In this document: positions 26,903-34,624 of the stretch, piece by piece | Layout of the letters: each line of letters starts with the position of its first letter | Position numbering within the stretch: the stretch's first letter is position 1 | Assembly: GCA_001915925.1 (NCBI GenBank) | Contig: MNRL01000014.1 | Coordinates: forward strand, 186,001-250,000 | Reading direction: 5' to 3' | Source of the DNA: Clostridium sp. CAG:354_28_25 | GTDB taxonomy: Bacteria > Bacillota > Clostridia > TANB77 > CAG-508 | Length of the DNA stretch: 64,000 nt | Made by a program: the position numbers and the translations under genes | Notes under the pieces: model-generated | Seen by the model: only the letters and a program-made list of their open reading frames with translations | Databases searched by the model: none | Told to the model about the DNA's origin: nothing

Positions 26903-28693
26903 ATGAGATGTGCAGTATATGTAAGAGTTAGTACAGACGACCAAAGAGATAATGGTTATTCTATTGATTCGCAACTTCGTATGATTAAAGAATATTGTGA
27001 AAAGAATGATTATAGTATTGTGGATGTATATAATGATGCAGGTCATTCAGGAAAAGATTTAATGCGACCGGAAATGCAAAGATTACTTGCAGATATTAAA
27101 TTGAAAAAGATTGATAAATTAGTGGCTATTAAGGTAGATAGGCTAACTAGAAATAACTATGACGGATTTTGGCTTTTAAATTATTGTGAAGAACACGATG
27201 TTAAAATAGAGTTAATACTAGAACCTTATGATGTGTCTACCGCTAATGGCGAAATGATATTTGGTATGAATTTAGTATTTGGTCAAAGAGAAAGAAAAGA
27301 AATTGGAGCAAGAACTAAAAGAGCGATGGAAGAAATGGCATTAGAACATATTCACCCTAGTAAAGCACCTTATGGCTATATCAGAAATAAAGATACAGGG
27401 CATTTAGAGGTAGAGCCTATTGAAGCACAAGTTGTGAAAGAAATCTTTAAATTATGTAAAGAAGGTCATTCTACTAGAAGTATTGCTACGATTATGAAAG
27501 AAAATAATGCTTATTTAAAGACTGGTAAATGGCGAAGCGATAGAGTTTATAAAATACTTACTAATTCTATTTATATAGGTATATTTGAATATGGAAAATA
27601 TAAACGAAAACAGCAAGATATTTTAAGAGTAAAAGATTATTGTGAACCGATTATAGATGAAATTACTTGGAATGCTACTAGAAATGTATTAGTAAAAAAT
27701 AAACATCCAAACTATGGAGAGTTTATTCATTTATTTTCAGGATTAGTAAAATGTCCGATATGTGGTAGTATTATGGCTTCATCAGAATCTTTTAAATATT
27801 CAAATGGAAAGCAAAAAGTCTATTACCATTTAAGATGTAAAAATCATAATTGCAGTGGCTATGGGCTTCATTATAATACCGAAAAAATAGAAATTAAATT
27901 AAAACGAATATTAGAAGAATTAACGATATTTATGCTATCTATGGATAATGAAATTATTACTTGCAATTCCACTAAAAGTAGTGATGTAAAAGAGATAGAA
28001 AAAGCCATTGAAAAGTTAAAAATACAAGAGAAAAAATTAGTAGATTTATATTTAAGTTCTACACTAGATGTTGAAACTATCAATCATAAAAATGATGTTA
28101 TCAAAAAAGAAATTGAAAAATTAAATAAAAAGAAAACCACTCTTGATCCAGACAATAACTCTAAAGAATATACAACAGAACTTATTAAAAAATTAGATTG
28201 TGTAGAAAAAAATGATAGTTTAATTTTTACTAATATTAAAAATATAGAGTTCACTTTTCTATATGATTTATTATCACGAGAAGCCAAGCGTGATATGATT
28301 CATAGACTTATTTCTCAAATAGAAATAACTAGAGATAATAACTTTAACATTTATATTAAAAACATCAAATTTACAGGTGAATTTATAACAAAAAGCAGTA
28401 AGGAATATTTAAAATATCTTAATGAAATTATGCTAAATAATAATATTGGAATTAAATATCAAGAAGAAATCGACAAAGAAAAACTTAAAAATATAGAATC
28501 AGATTATGATGTTTTATCCCTTACCAAAATGAAAAATAACGTGTATTCTAATGAATTTATAGAAGATTTTATTTCAAAATCACGACAACACTTATATGTA
28601 GATGGAATTATTAGTTGCTCTTATATTGAAGAAAATACTATCAAAGATGTTCTAATATTAGTACCTAAAAAAGAAATAATAACTACAAATTAA
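26903..28693 (+). CDS. Large serine recombinase (TnpX-like)
   Basis: 596 residues. The N-terminal resolvase domain begins with YVRVSTDDQ, with catalytic Ser10, and carries the Arg-rich active-site segment VDRLTRNNYD near 78-87. A recombinase domain follows (about 155-260: APYGYIRNKDTG, IATIMKEN). Then comes a zinc ribbon (CPICGSIM and CKNHNC, about 287-323) and a coiled coil near 360-420. This is the layout of large serine integrases/transposases such as TnpX of Tn4451. GAGGAG lies upstream of the ATG. It should catalyse excision and insertion of the element. Confidence 0.93.
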   Translation: MRCAVYVRVSTDDQRDNGYSIDSQLRMIKEYCEKNDYSIVDVYNDAGHSGKDLMRPEMQRLLADIKLKKIDKLVAIKVDRLTRNNYDGFWLLNYCEEHDVKIELILEPYDVSTANGEMIFGMNLVFGQRERKEIGARTKRAMEEMALEHIHPSKAPYGYIRNKDTGHLEVEPIEAQVVKEIFKLCKEGHSTRSIATIMKENNAYLKTGKWRSDRVYKILTNSIYIGIFEYGKYKRKQQDILRVKDYCEPIIDEITWNATRNVLVKNKHPNYGEFIHLFSGLVKCPICGSIMASSESFKYSNGKQKVYYHLRCKNHNCSGYGLHYNTEKIEIKLKRILEELTIFMLSMDNEIITCNSTKSSDVKEIEKAIEKLKIQEKKLVDLYLSSTLDVETINHKNDVIKKEIEKLNKKKTTLDPDNNSKEYTTELIKKLDCVEKNDSLIFTNIKNIEFTFLYDLLSREAKRDMIHRLISQIEITRDNNFNIYIKNIKFTGEFITKSSKEYLKYLNEIMLNNNIGIKYQEEIDKEKLKNIESDYDVLSLTKMKNNVYSNEFIEDFISKSRQHLYVDGIISCSYIEENTIKDVLILVPKKEIITTN

Positions 28694-28710
28694 AATGAAA
28701 GAAAATACTA

Positions 28711-28953
28711 ATGAAACTATTAAATGAAGAAAATATTACTAAAAATCAAGTAGATACTATAGAACAGTTTAAAGTTCTAGCCTATCTAAAAAAGTGCCTA
28801 TCTATTGATGAATTTACTTTATATTTGATAAATAGATTTACTATTAAAGTCGTAGATAAAAACAAAGAACAAGCCTATTTTAAATATAATTCTAAAACAA
28901 AATCAGTAGATTTTTACGAAAGAAATATTAAAAATAAAGAAAGAGAGAGATAA
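28711..28953 (+). CDS. Small unknown element protein
   Basis: 80 residues (MKLLNEENITKNQ...), mostly charged. It has a Leu-rich middle (FKVLAYLKKCLSIDEFTLYLINRFTIK) and ends ERNIKNKERER. It starts 17 bases after the recombinase and ends 3 bases before tnpV, so it belongs to the same transcription unit. I do not recognise the family. Small unnamed proteins commonly sit in this position in clostridial mobilizable elements. Confidence 0.65.
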   Translation: MKLLNEENITKNQVDTIEQFKVLAYLKKCLSIDEFTLYLINRFTIKVVDKNKEQAYFKYNSKTKSVDFYERNIKNKERER

Positions 28954-28956
28954 ACA

Positions 28957-29310
28957 ATGAGATTAAATTACACAAAAGTTGGTGATTATTATTTACCAAA
29001 TCTAACTATTAAAAAACTAAAATATCAAGAAATTAACAAGTATGGTCGTTTAAGATTAAACCATCTGAAAAAGAATAATAAACCACTATATACAACTTTA
29101 CTAATGAGAGATGAATTAACTAACCATCTTATTTCAGTCAGTAAAATATGTGAAAAAAGATTAGATATTTTGATGAAACAATACAAAAATTCTGATAAAT
29201 TACTATCTGAAAAAAGTAAAAATGAGAATCAAATTGAATGGGTAAAATTAATGAATAACTATAAAAACATAGCTGAAGAAATCATATTAAAAGAACTTAT
29301 ATATATTTGA
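28957..29310 (+). CDS. tnpV: TnpV transposon-encoded protein
   Basis: 117 residues. The N-terminus RLNYTKVGDYYLPNLTI, the YGRLRLNHLKKNN block and the C-terminal WVKLMNNYKNIAEEI followed by ELIYI match the TnpV family found in Tn4451-type elements. Its role is unknown. It lies downstream of the recombinase as in that transposon family and starts 3 bases after the previous gene. Confidence 0.82.
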   Translation: MRLNYTKVGDYYLPNLTIKKLKYQEINKYGRLRLNHLKKNNKPLYTTLLMRDELTNHLISVSKICEKRLDILMKQYKNSDKLLSEKSKNENQIEWVKLMNNYKNIAEEIILKELIYI

Positions 29311-29410
29311 AATGTGTGAGGACACGTATCCAAAATATGTCTAGCCAGCACTGAATTTGTTCTCCCGCACAAATTCGTATATGGGAACCCTATATCCCAA
29401 ATATAAAAAA
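29311..29410 (+). other. oriT-like inverted-repeat region
   Basis: The gap before mobC holds a perfect inverted repeat, GAATTTGT (29353-29360) with ACAAATTC (29369-29376). An imperfect one follows (TGGGA at 29382, TCCCA at 29395). It is less AT-rich than its surroundings. Short inverted repeats just upstream of mobC are typical of origins of transfer. The nick site cannot be fixed from sequence alone. Confidence 0.5.
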
Positions 29411-29425
29411 GAAAGGATGATAAAA

Positions 29426-29773
29426 ATGAGAGAAAGAAATTGGAAATTTAATGTCTATTTAAATACTGATGAGAAATCTATGTTACGAAAAAAAGCAGAA
29501 GCAACAGGACTAACAACATCTGCACTTATTCGCTACTTAATTACCGATTTTAAACCTAAAGAAAAACCACCAGAAGAATTTTATGAATCACTAAACTCAA
29601 TTAGAAAAATCGGTAATGTATTAAATCAAATAGCAGTTAGAATGCATATGATTGGTTATGTAGAAGATGAAAAGAATTTAAGAAGAACTATTACTAACCT
29701 TAATAATATGATAATGAGTATTAAAGAATATTATTTATTACCTGATAAAACCGATAAAGACAATGCAAACTAG
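29426..29773 (+). CDS. mobC: MobC-like relaxosome accessory protein
   Basis: 115 residues: an N-terminal ribbon-helix-helix-like segment (WKFNVYLNTDEKSMLRKKAEATG...TSALIRYLI) and the MobC motif IRKIGNVLNQIAVRMH near residues 61-76. MobC proteins bind oriT and help a MobA-type relaxase to nick it. AAAGGATG lies upstream of the chosen ATG; the longer reading would run through the oriT-like region. In related elements a relaxase gene follows directly. Here a terminator and opposite-strand cargo follow, and no relaxase is present. Confidence 0.82.
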   Translation: MRERNWKFNVYLNTDEKSMLRKKAEATGLTTSALIRYLITDFKPKEKPPEEFYESLNSIRKIGNVLNQIAVRMHMIGYVEDEKNLRRTITNLNNMIMSIKEYYLLPDKTDKDNAN

Positions 29774-29783
29774 CATTGTCTTT
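29756..29783. terminator. Bidirectional terminator between mobC and cargo genes
   Basis: AAAGACAATGC and GCATTGTCTTT form a perfect 11-base-pair stem with a 6-base loop that spans the mobC stop codon. It separates convergent transcription units. Confidence 0.85.
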
Positions 29784-29787
29784 AAAA

Positions 29788-30420
29788 TTATTTATTAATA
29801 TAATTGTATAGTTCCTTAAAATTATTAAAATGTATTGTATCTTCAATTTTATTATATACTCCTATAAAATTCAAACCACAATTTAATGCGAATTTGTAAT
29901 CAATAATAGAATCACCAATAACTATTGAATCATTAGAGATGTCATCATTAAGTTCTTCTTGTATTAATTGAATAATTTTTTTGTCTGGCTTTTTAATATC
30001 ATCTAACATATATTTTCTATGAAATATATAACAAAAATATTTAGTTAAATGATACTCTTCTAAAATATAATCAATCCATTTGGGACTAGAATTTGATACT
30101 AGGATTAATGGAATTTTGCTTTTTTTTATAAATTCAATTGTATCTTCATTTATATTAATTTCATTATTCTTATATTTTTTATAATATTCTTTGAATTCTA
30201 CATCATTAAAATTTTGATACCATTTTTTATATTGTTCTTCATTAACTCCCAGTAATTCTAATCTTGTACTTCTATTTTTGAAATTAGGATTTTCATATAT
30301 TTCAATTGGGTTAGAAACACAATTAAATTTTAACCATTCTAGCATTATAGATTTAATTCTATCTGAATCATTATGAATTGTTATAGTATCTTCCAAATCA
30401 ATTAAAATATATTTACTCAA
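29788..30420 (-). CDS. HAD-superfamily hydrolase-like cargo protein
   Basis: 210 residues. The HAD motifs are: motif I LIDLEDTIT (Asp8, then Glu10 in place of the usual second Asp), motif II LVSNSS, motif III lysine in KKPDKKI, and motif IV IGDSIIDYKFA with the paired aspartates. A helical cap lies between motifs I and II. The Glu10 change is unusual for a phosphatase and may alter activity. The start is TTG inside TTGAGTAA, which is also the stop of the upstream fusion gene; AGGAGGGG lies just before it, so translation is coupled. The pair is probably one pathway. Confidence 0.82.
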   Translation of the reverse strand: MSKYILIDLEDTITIHNDSDRIKSIMLEWLKFNCVSNPIEIYENPNFKNRSTRLELLGVNEEQYKKWYQNFNDVEFKEYYKKYKNNEININEDTIEFIKKSKIPLILVSNSSPKWIDYILEEYHLTKYFCYIFHRKYMLDDIKKPDKKIIQLIQEELNDDISNDSIVIGDSIIDYKFALNCGLNFIGVYNKIEDTIHFNNFKELYNYINK

Positions 30421-32617
30421 AATACCCCTCCTGTATCTTTCTGCCTATTGTACAGCCAACGTTGTATTTTCGTAATTTCAGCATTTCTTCCTTTGAACTA
30501 ATTCCGCCAACACAATTAAATTTATTTTTAGTAATTTTTGAATACTTTATTGCATTATCTACATCTCCACCATGAGCTTTACCATCATGTTCAACAGAAA
30601 CATAGTTAAATTCTGAACAATATGGCTCAAAAATTTTTATTTTTTCTGATATATTGACAATCTTATTTGTCCTTCTATCTATACTATCTAAACCTACAAT
30701 GATTCTTTCTGGATTAAAGCCTCTTAATAATTCTGGCGTTGCATGCGTACCGATTATAACTTTATCGGCGCCCATATCTAATAACATTTGAATTTCTTCG
30801 CGTTTTCTAATTCCTCCACCAACACGCACTTTTTTAATTTTTAAAATTTTGCTTATTATTTCTAGGCTTTGACTTTCCCCATAAAATCTATCTAAATCAA
30901 TTATATTAACTTTGGGATAATCTCTAATTATACTAATGGCTTTCTCAATTGAATAATCTTCTAGATACCTTATTTTTTTATTCATTATATCCATACTCAA
31001 TACAAAATTAGAATCATAATTTATTATTGATTTAATGAATATGTTATTTATTTCACAAATCGTTTTTCCTCTATTATATAGTAATTCAATGTCACTCAAA
31101 AAATCATGTTGAAATCCATACTTTTTAAGAATTTTAGTGTAATTAAATGGATTATTACAAAGTATATTAACTATATCATCAGTTATAGTATGATGTCTTG
31201 TTGAAACATAACTTTTATAGTCTAAAATATCCAAAATAGAAAAATCATGATTTTTTTCCATATATTCATAGCTTATTTCTAATGACCCAATTTTACAAGA
31301 TATATTATTTTTGTTGAATAGTTCTTTTAATATAACTAGTGTTAATCCAGTACCTATATTTCCATCTATAATCTGTACTTCATTAGGAAATGACTTATTA
31401 CTTGTAATATCAAATAAATTTAATGTTTTTTCATCATAAATATTCTTCATATTTTGATCATGCACTCCAAATTTAACATAAGAATAATCTGTACCATGTA
31501 GAGCTTTGAAAAACGGTCCAATTAAAATAGCTGAATAAAGAGGACATACTACATGATTACAGTCAGTAATATTATTAATGGTTTTATATAGTAGCATTTT
31601 ATGATCAGCCTCAATTAATCTGTTTTCCGGATAAATATCATTTTTTATATGCTTTAATGAATAATTGGGAGTATCTATGATTTTATTTTGAATACAAGAA
31701 ATAATATTTTTTACATCTTCTTCCATACATTTTTGTGAAATATCGATATTATTTTCTTCACTTAATAAAGATTTTTTATAATCTTCATAAAATACTCTAT
31801 AACTTGCATTTAACATATATTCACATACAACAAAAGCTTTCTTTATTTCTAAAGGAAATAACTTTTTTAAATTTTCCCTAAAATCAACAAGTTCATTATA
31901 TGTTTTCTTTTTATAATATTCCTTTGATCTACTAATATATATATCATTATCAATTTTACTAACTAAATTATCAAGTTTTAAATTATCTGATAATTTTATT
32001 AATCCTAAATAATCAAAATCATCTTCACATATTAATTCATCATTTTCTTCAATTATTCTCTTAGACTTAATATTAATAGCTTCAAAATTTTCTTTATTAG
32101 CCCAAATTAGATGATTTAGGCAATGCTTTACTTTTTCTTTTTTTAGTTTTTCAGTATTAGGTGTAATGTCAAGTGTTCTATAAAATAGCTCTAATAAGTT
32201 TTTATCATTAATTATATGAATTTCTACCGCGCTAAAATCGACTTCAGGAATATCATATTTACTACACGAAAAATCAATAAAATAGATTTCACCATTACAG
32301 TATATAATATTTTCCTTGTGTAAATCTCCATGAACAAAAACTTTTCCATCTTTAATGTTAGAATGTAATTTTTTTATAGCATTTGCCAATTTAACTATTA
32401 TAACTTCATCTATTTGTACTTCATTTAGTGTTTTACCATTTAATTTTTCCATAATAATAGTATTATTTTTATCATCAAAATTAATAGTTTTAGGAATATT
32501 TTGTTTTAACAAATTATAGGCATATTTTTCATTTTTATACATTTCCTTACTTTCTTTTACTACTTTTACAATACTATTATCATATTCAAAAATATCATTT
32601 ATTTTTCTAATTCCCAT
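30413..32617 (-). CDS. Three-domain fusion: APH-type kinase, PRTase-like domain, HisA-type isomerase
   Basis: 734 residues. Domain 1 (about 1-215) is an aminoglycoside-phosphotransferase-type kinase: HGDLHKENI (96-104) is the catalytic loop and IDFS (114-117) the metal site. Domain 2 (about 240-500) has VQIIDGNIGTGLTL (414-427), which resembles the PRPP-binding loop of phosphoribosyltransferases with Gly replacing one of the two acids. Domain 3 (about 535-734) is a HisA-like TIM barrel: Asp543, DLD at 574-576, VGGGIRKREEI (599-609), VIIGTHA (620-626), Asp644 in VGLD, and VGGISSKEE (703-711). Both HisA catalytic aspartates appear to be kept. No other histidine genes are near. GGAGG precedes the ATG. 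Function unknown; see findings. Confidence 0.85.
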   Translation of the reverse strand: MGIRKINDIFEYDNSIVKVVKESKEMYKNEKYAYNLLKQNIPKTINFDDKNNTIIMEKLNGKTLNEVQIDEVIIVKLANAIKKLHSNIKDGKVFVHGDLHKENIIYCNGEIYFIDFSCSKYDIPEVDFSAVEIHIINDKNLLELFYRTLDITPNTEKLKKEKVKHCLNHLIWANKENFEAINIKSKRIIEENDELICEDDFDYLGLIKLSDNLKLDNLVSKIDNDIYISRSKEYYKKKTYNELVDFRENLKKLFPLEIKKAFVVCEYMLNASYRVFYEDYKKSLLSEENNIDISQKCMEEDVKNIISCIQNKIIDTPNYSLKHIKNDIYPENRLIEADHKMLLYKTINNITDCNHVVCPLYSAILIGPFFKALHGTDYSYVKFGVHDQNMKNIYDEKTLNLFDITSNKSFPNEVQIIDGNIGTGLTLVILKELFNKNNISCKIGSLEISYEYMEKNHDFSILDILDYKSYVSTRHHTITDDIVNILCNNPFNYTKILKKYGFQHDFLSDIELLYNRGKTICEINNIFIKSIINYDSNFVLSMDIMNKKIRYLEDYSIEKAISIIRDYPKVNIIDLDRFYGESQSLEIISKILKIKKVRVGGGIRKREEIQMLLDMGADKVIIGTHATPELLRGFNPERIIVGLDSIDRRTNKIVNISEKIKIFEPYCSEFNYVSVEHDGKAHGGDVDNAIKYSKITKNKFNCVGGISSKEEMLKLRKYNVGCTIGRKIQEGYFE

Positions 32618-32767
32618 AAATATCCTCCGAGTTTTTTGTCGAAATATATTTTATCATAAATCTTATTTTTTTTATATACTCCCATTGAAATTTAATACTA
32701 ATTCATATATAATAATTTTAGAAAGAGAATAAAGTTCGTAACTTGTATGTGATTCGCTCCATTAATT

Positions 32768-32797
32768 AGCAACAGCTGGCTTAGGTTGTTGCTTTTT
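32768..32797 (+). terminator. Displaced tRNA-Gly terminator
   Basis: AGCAACA and TTGTTGCT arms are followed by TTTTTT. No gene reads into it now. It lies 5 bases after the GCTCCATT match at the right edge of the element, so it is probably the original terminator of the tRNA-Gly pair. Confidence 0.7.
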
Positions 32798-32817
32798 TCT
32801 TTATTTAAAGTTATAAT
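32789..32817 (+). promoter_or_regulatory. Promoter of the third tRNA-Gly
   Basis: TTGCTT at 32789-32794 and TATAAT at 32812-32817 are separated by 17 bases. The -35 box lies inside the 3' arm of the preceding terminator. The tRNA starts 11 bases after the -10 box. Confidence 0.65.
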
Positions 32818-32827
32818 ATATTTACTC

Positions 32828-32901
32828 GCGGGTATATTTTAATGGTAGAATTTCGTGCTTCCGACCCGAAGGTGTGGGTTCGATTCCCACTACCCGCTCC
32901 A
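32828..32901 (+). tRNA. Divergent tRNA-Gly (anticodon TCC)
   Basis: 74 bases with encoded CCA. The acceptor GCGGGTA/TACCCGC and T-arm GTGGG/CCCAC are perfect. The anticodon stem TCGTG/CCCGA has a T-C mismatch, the base after the anticodon is G instead of A, and the D-stem is weak (T-T at its first pair). The D-loop GG is kept. It has its own promoter and terminator, so it is probably expressed, but it may be a decaying or specialised copy. Confidence 0.75.
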
Positions 32902-32904
32902 AAA

Positions 32905-32936
32905 AAACTCAATCTTTTTAAGATTGAGTTTTTTAT
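32905..32936. terminator. Bidirectional terminator after third tRNA-Gly
   Basis: AAAAACTCAATCTT and AAGATTGAGTTTTT form a long stem with T-runs in both directions. It serves the tRNA and the convergent glycosylase-like gene. Confidence 0.85.
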
Positions 32937-32940
32937 TTTC

Positions 32941-33591
32941 TTATTTATTTTGATTAATAATCCACTTAATATCTTCTATTGATTTATCTATATTAAATCT
33001 TCCATTTCCAACTGGATAAAAAACTGAATAAAATTTATATTCTTTTCCGTTTACTTTTTGAGTAAAACATTTTTTCCTTACCTGTGAAACTGCTATCTTT
33101 TCGTCTAGCACAATCGAACTAACTTGATTTCCAAATAAAACAATATTCTTGGGTTTTACTATATTTATTTCTTGTTTAAATAATTCCAAATACTCTTTGT
33201 ATACAGAATCAGGTAATGGTCTAGCATCTACTTGTGTGCATTTAGCCAAATTTGTTATGAAATATTTATGTCTATTAACATCATCATAGACTTCTTCTGC
33301 AAATTCTTTTGTCCAATCTGTTCCTTTAATAGTTTTTATTTTATTATAAATATCTTTATATAATAAATCTAAGTTATAAAACAAATCCCATATATTCTTT
33401 GTACCAATCCAAGGAGACTTTATCCCTTTCCATTCTTTAGATGAAGCTATGTTTCTCTTTGTTGGATTCATAAACACAAAACATATATCTGGGTTATTAC
33501 TACATCCTCCATTATATATAGAATCTAAATTTTTATCTCCATATTTTATTTGCAATTTATCATATTCTTTTTCTAATTGTTTTAAGTTCAT
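32941..33591 (-). CDS. Uracil-DNA glycosylase superfamily protein
   Basis: 216 residues. ICFVFMNPTKRN near residue 31 resembles the catalytic GhNPS-type motif of the MUG/TDG branch. YFITNLAKCTQVDARP and NIVLFGNQVSS match central strands of the fold. At the C-terminus, where active glycosylases usually have a His-Pro-Ser motif, the sequence reads YPVGNGRFN, so activity is uncertain. I start at MNLKQ because AAAGGAG lies just upstream; a longer reading would begin ten codons earlier over that site. Confidence 0.7.
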   Translation of the reverse strand: MNLKQLEKEYDKLQIKYGDKNLDSIYNGGCSNNPDICFVFMNPTKRNIASSKEWKGIKSPWIGTKNIWDLFYNLDLLYKDIYNKIKTIKGTDWTKEFAEEVYDDVNRHKYFITNLAKCTQVDARPLPDSVYKEYLELFKQEINIVKPKNIVLFGNQVSSIVLDEKIAVSQVRKKCFTQKVNGKEYKFYSVFYPVGNGRFNIDKSIEDIKWIINQNK

Positions 33592-33669
33592 ATTTTTTCT
33601 CCTTTGGAAATATTTTAGCATAAAGCTGCTGTTAAAATCTACAATTTTATAACAGCAGCTTTAGTTTGA

Positions 33670-34347
33670 TTAAAATTTGTATTCTCCTAATATTTCATCA
33701 TATTTTTCGTATTTAGGAAAATAATTTTGTAATAATTTATAAAAACTTTTTGCATGTGTTTTATATTTTAAATGGCATAACTCATGTATTACTATATATC
33801 TTATGCAATTTTCATCTAATTCCATTATTTTTGAATTAATATAAATTTCTTTTTTATCAAAATCAAATTTAGCCATTTCTTTTGAATTTTGAATAATGCT
33901 ATAATCTTCTGGAACTAAACCAGTCTCGATTCTAATTTCTTCAAAAACATTTTCTAAATGTCTTTCTGCTAATTTTGCATACATCTTATTTAAAATAACA
34001 TCTATTATTTTTTTGTTATTTCTTCCTTTTAATTTTGCTGGTAGTTTTATTTCTATATAATTATTGTTTAAATTTAATTCTGGAGTCTTGATGTTTGCAT
34101 ATATAACTTTTACTGCATAATTAATTCCCAATATTTTTGCACTATTGTATAATGATACTTCTTCCATTTCATTTAACTTCTTTATGATCCAGTTTTTGTT
34201 TTCTTTTATAGCATCTTGTATTCTTTGTTTAGAAAAATACCAAGGAGCTTTTACTACTACTTCTCCGTTATTTACTAAGATAGCGAAATCTCCAAATATA
34301 GCTTTATCTATTGTATATGATATAACATTTTCTTTAACTTTTTTCAT
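33670..34347 (-). CDS. YgjP-like M48-type zinc metalloprotease
   Basis: 225 residues. The zinc site is HELCHLKYKTH (His188, Glu189, His192, His198) followed by SFYKLL, the usual spacing for YgjP/SprT-like peptidases (HExxH plus a third His six residues on). The Arg-Trp-Gly-Ser segment common in this family is replaced by KEMAKFDF, so this is a divergent member. It is probably cytosolic, as no signal peptide is seen. AGGAGG precedes the ATG. Confidence 0.8.
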   Translation of the reverse strand: MKKVKENVISYTIDKAIFGDFAILVNNGEVVVKAPWYFSKQRIQDAIKENKNWIIKKLNEMEEVSLYNSAKILGINYAVKVIYANIKTPELNLNNNYIEIKLPAKLKGRNNKKIIDVILNKMYAKLAERHLENVFEEIRIETGLVPEDYSIIQNSKEMAKFDFDKKEIYINSKIMELDENCIRYIVIHELCHLKYKTHAKSFYKLLQNYFPKYEKYDEILGEYKF

Positions 34348-34469
34348 AATAAACCTCCTTAATATTTTCTCGAACTCTTGTTTGCTTTTGTTGAATGTAT
34401 TTTATATTCTTAAATAAATTTTGTCAATAGTTTTTTCGAAATTTTGTTCGGTTTTTTATGAAAAATTTT

Positions 34470-34500
34470 ATCCCTTCGTAAAATGGCTCTACAAAGGGAT
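34470..34500 (-). terminator. Terminator of tRNA-Gln
   Basis: ATCCCTT and AAGGGAT arms, extended by GTA and TAC, lie 6 bases beyond the tRNA end and are followed by a T-rich run on the minus strand. Confidence 0.65.
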
Positions 34501-34505
34501 TTTTA

Positions 34506-34579
34506 TGGTTCGGGTAGTTAGATTCGAACTAACGATCGTAGGGTCAGAGCCTACTGCCTTACCGCTTGGCCATACCCGA
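34506..34579 (-). tRNA. tRNA-Gln (anticodon CTG)
   Basis: 74 bases with encoded CCA. Acceptor TCGGGTA pairs with TACCCGA, the anticodon arm is GTAGG-CTCTGAC-CCTAC and the T-arm is GTTAG-TTCGAAT-CTAAC. Anticodon CTG reads CAG. No separate promoter is clear, so it may be read from plsC through a weak hairpin at 34587-34614. Confidence 0.93.
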
Positions 34580-34624
34580 ATATAAGGCTAGATATATAAT
34601 AATATATATCTAGCTTTTTTTCAA

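Noticed and set aside
30413..32617. Aminoglycoside resistance gene
   Set aside because: Only the kinase fold of the first domain is shared; the fusion with PRTase-like and HisA-like domains points to a biosynthetic or modifying role.
32828..32901. Third tRNA-Gly as part of the mobile element
   Set aside because: It lies beyond the displaced terminator and has its own promoter and terminator, so it fits better as chromosomal flank.
32828..32901. Third tRNA-Gly as a wall-specific non-decoding tRNA
   Set aside because: The D-loop GG and the normal T-loop are kept, unlike the known wall-specific variants.
34587..34614. Terminator of plsC isolating tRNA-Gln
   Set aside because: The stem is AT-rich and its T-run is on the plus strand, so minus-strand termination is doubtful.
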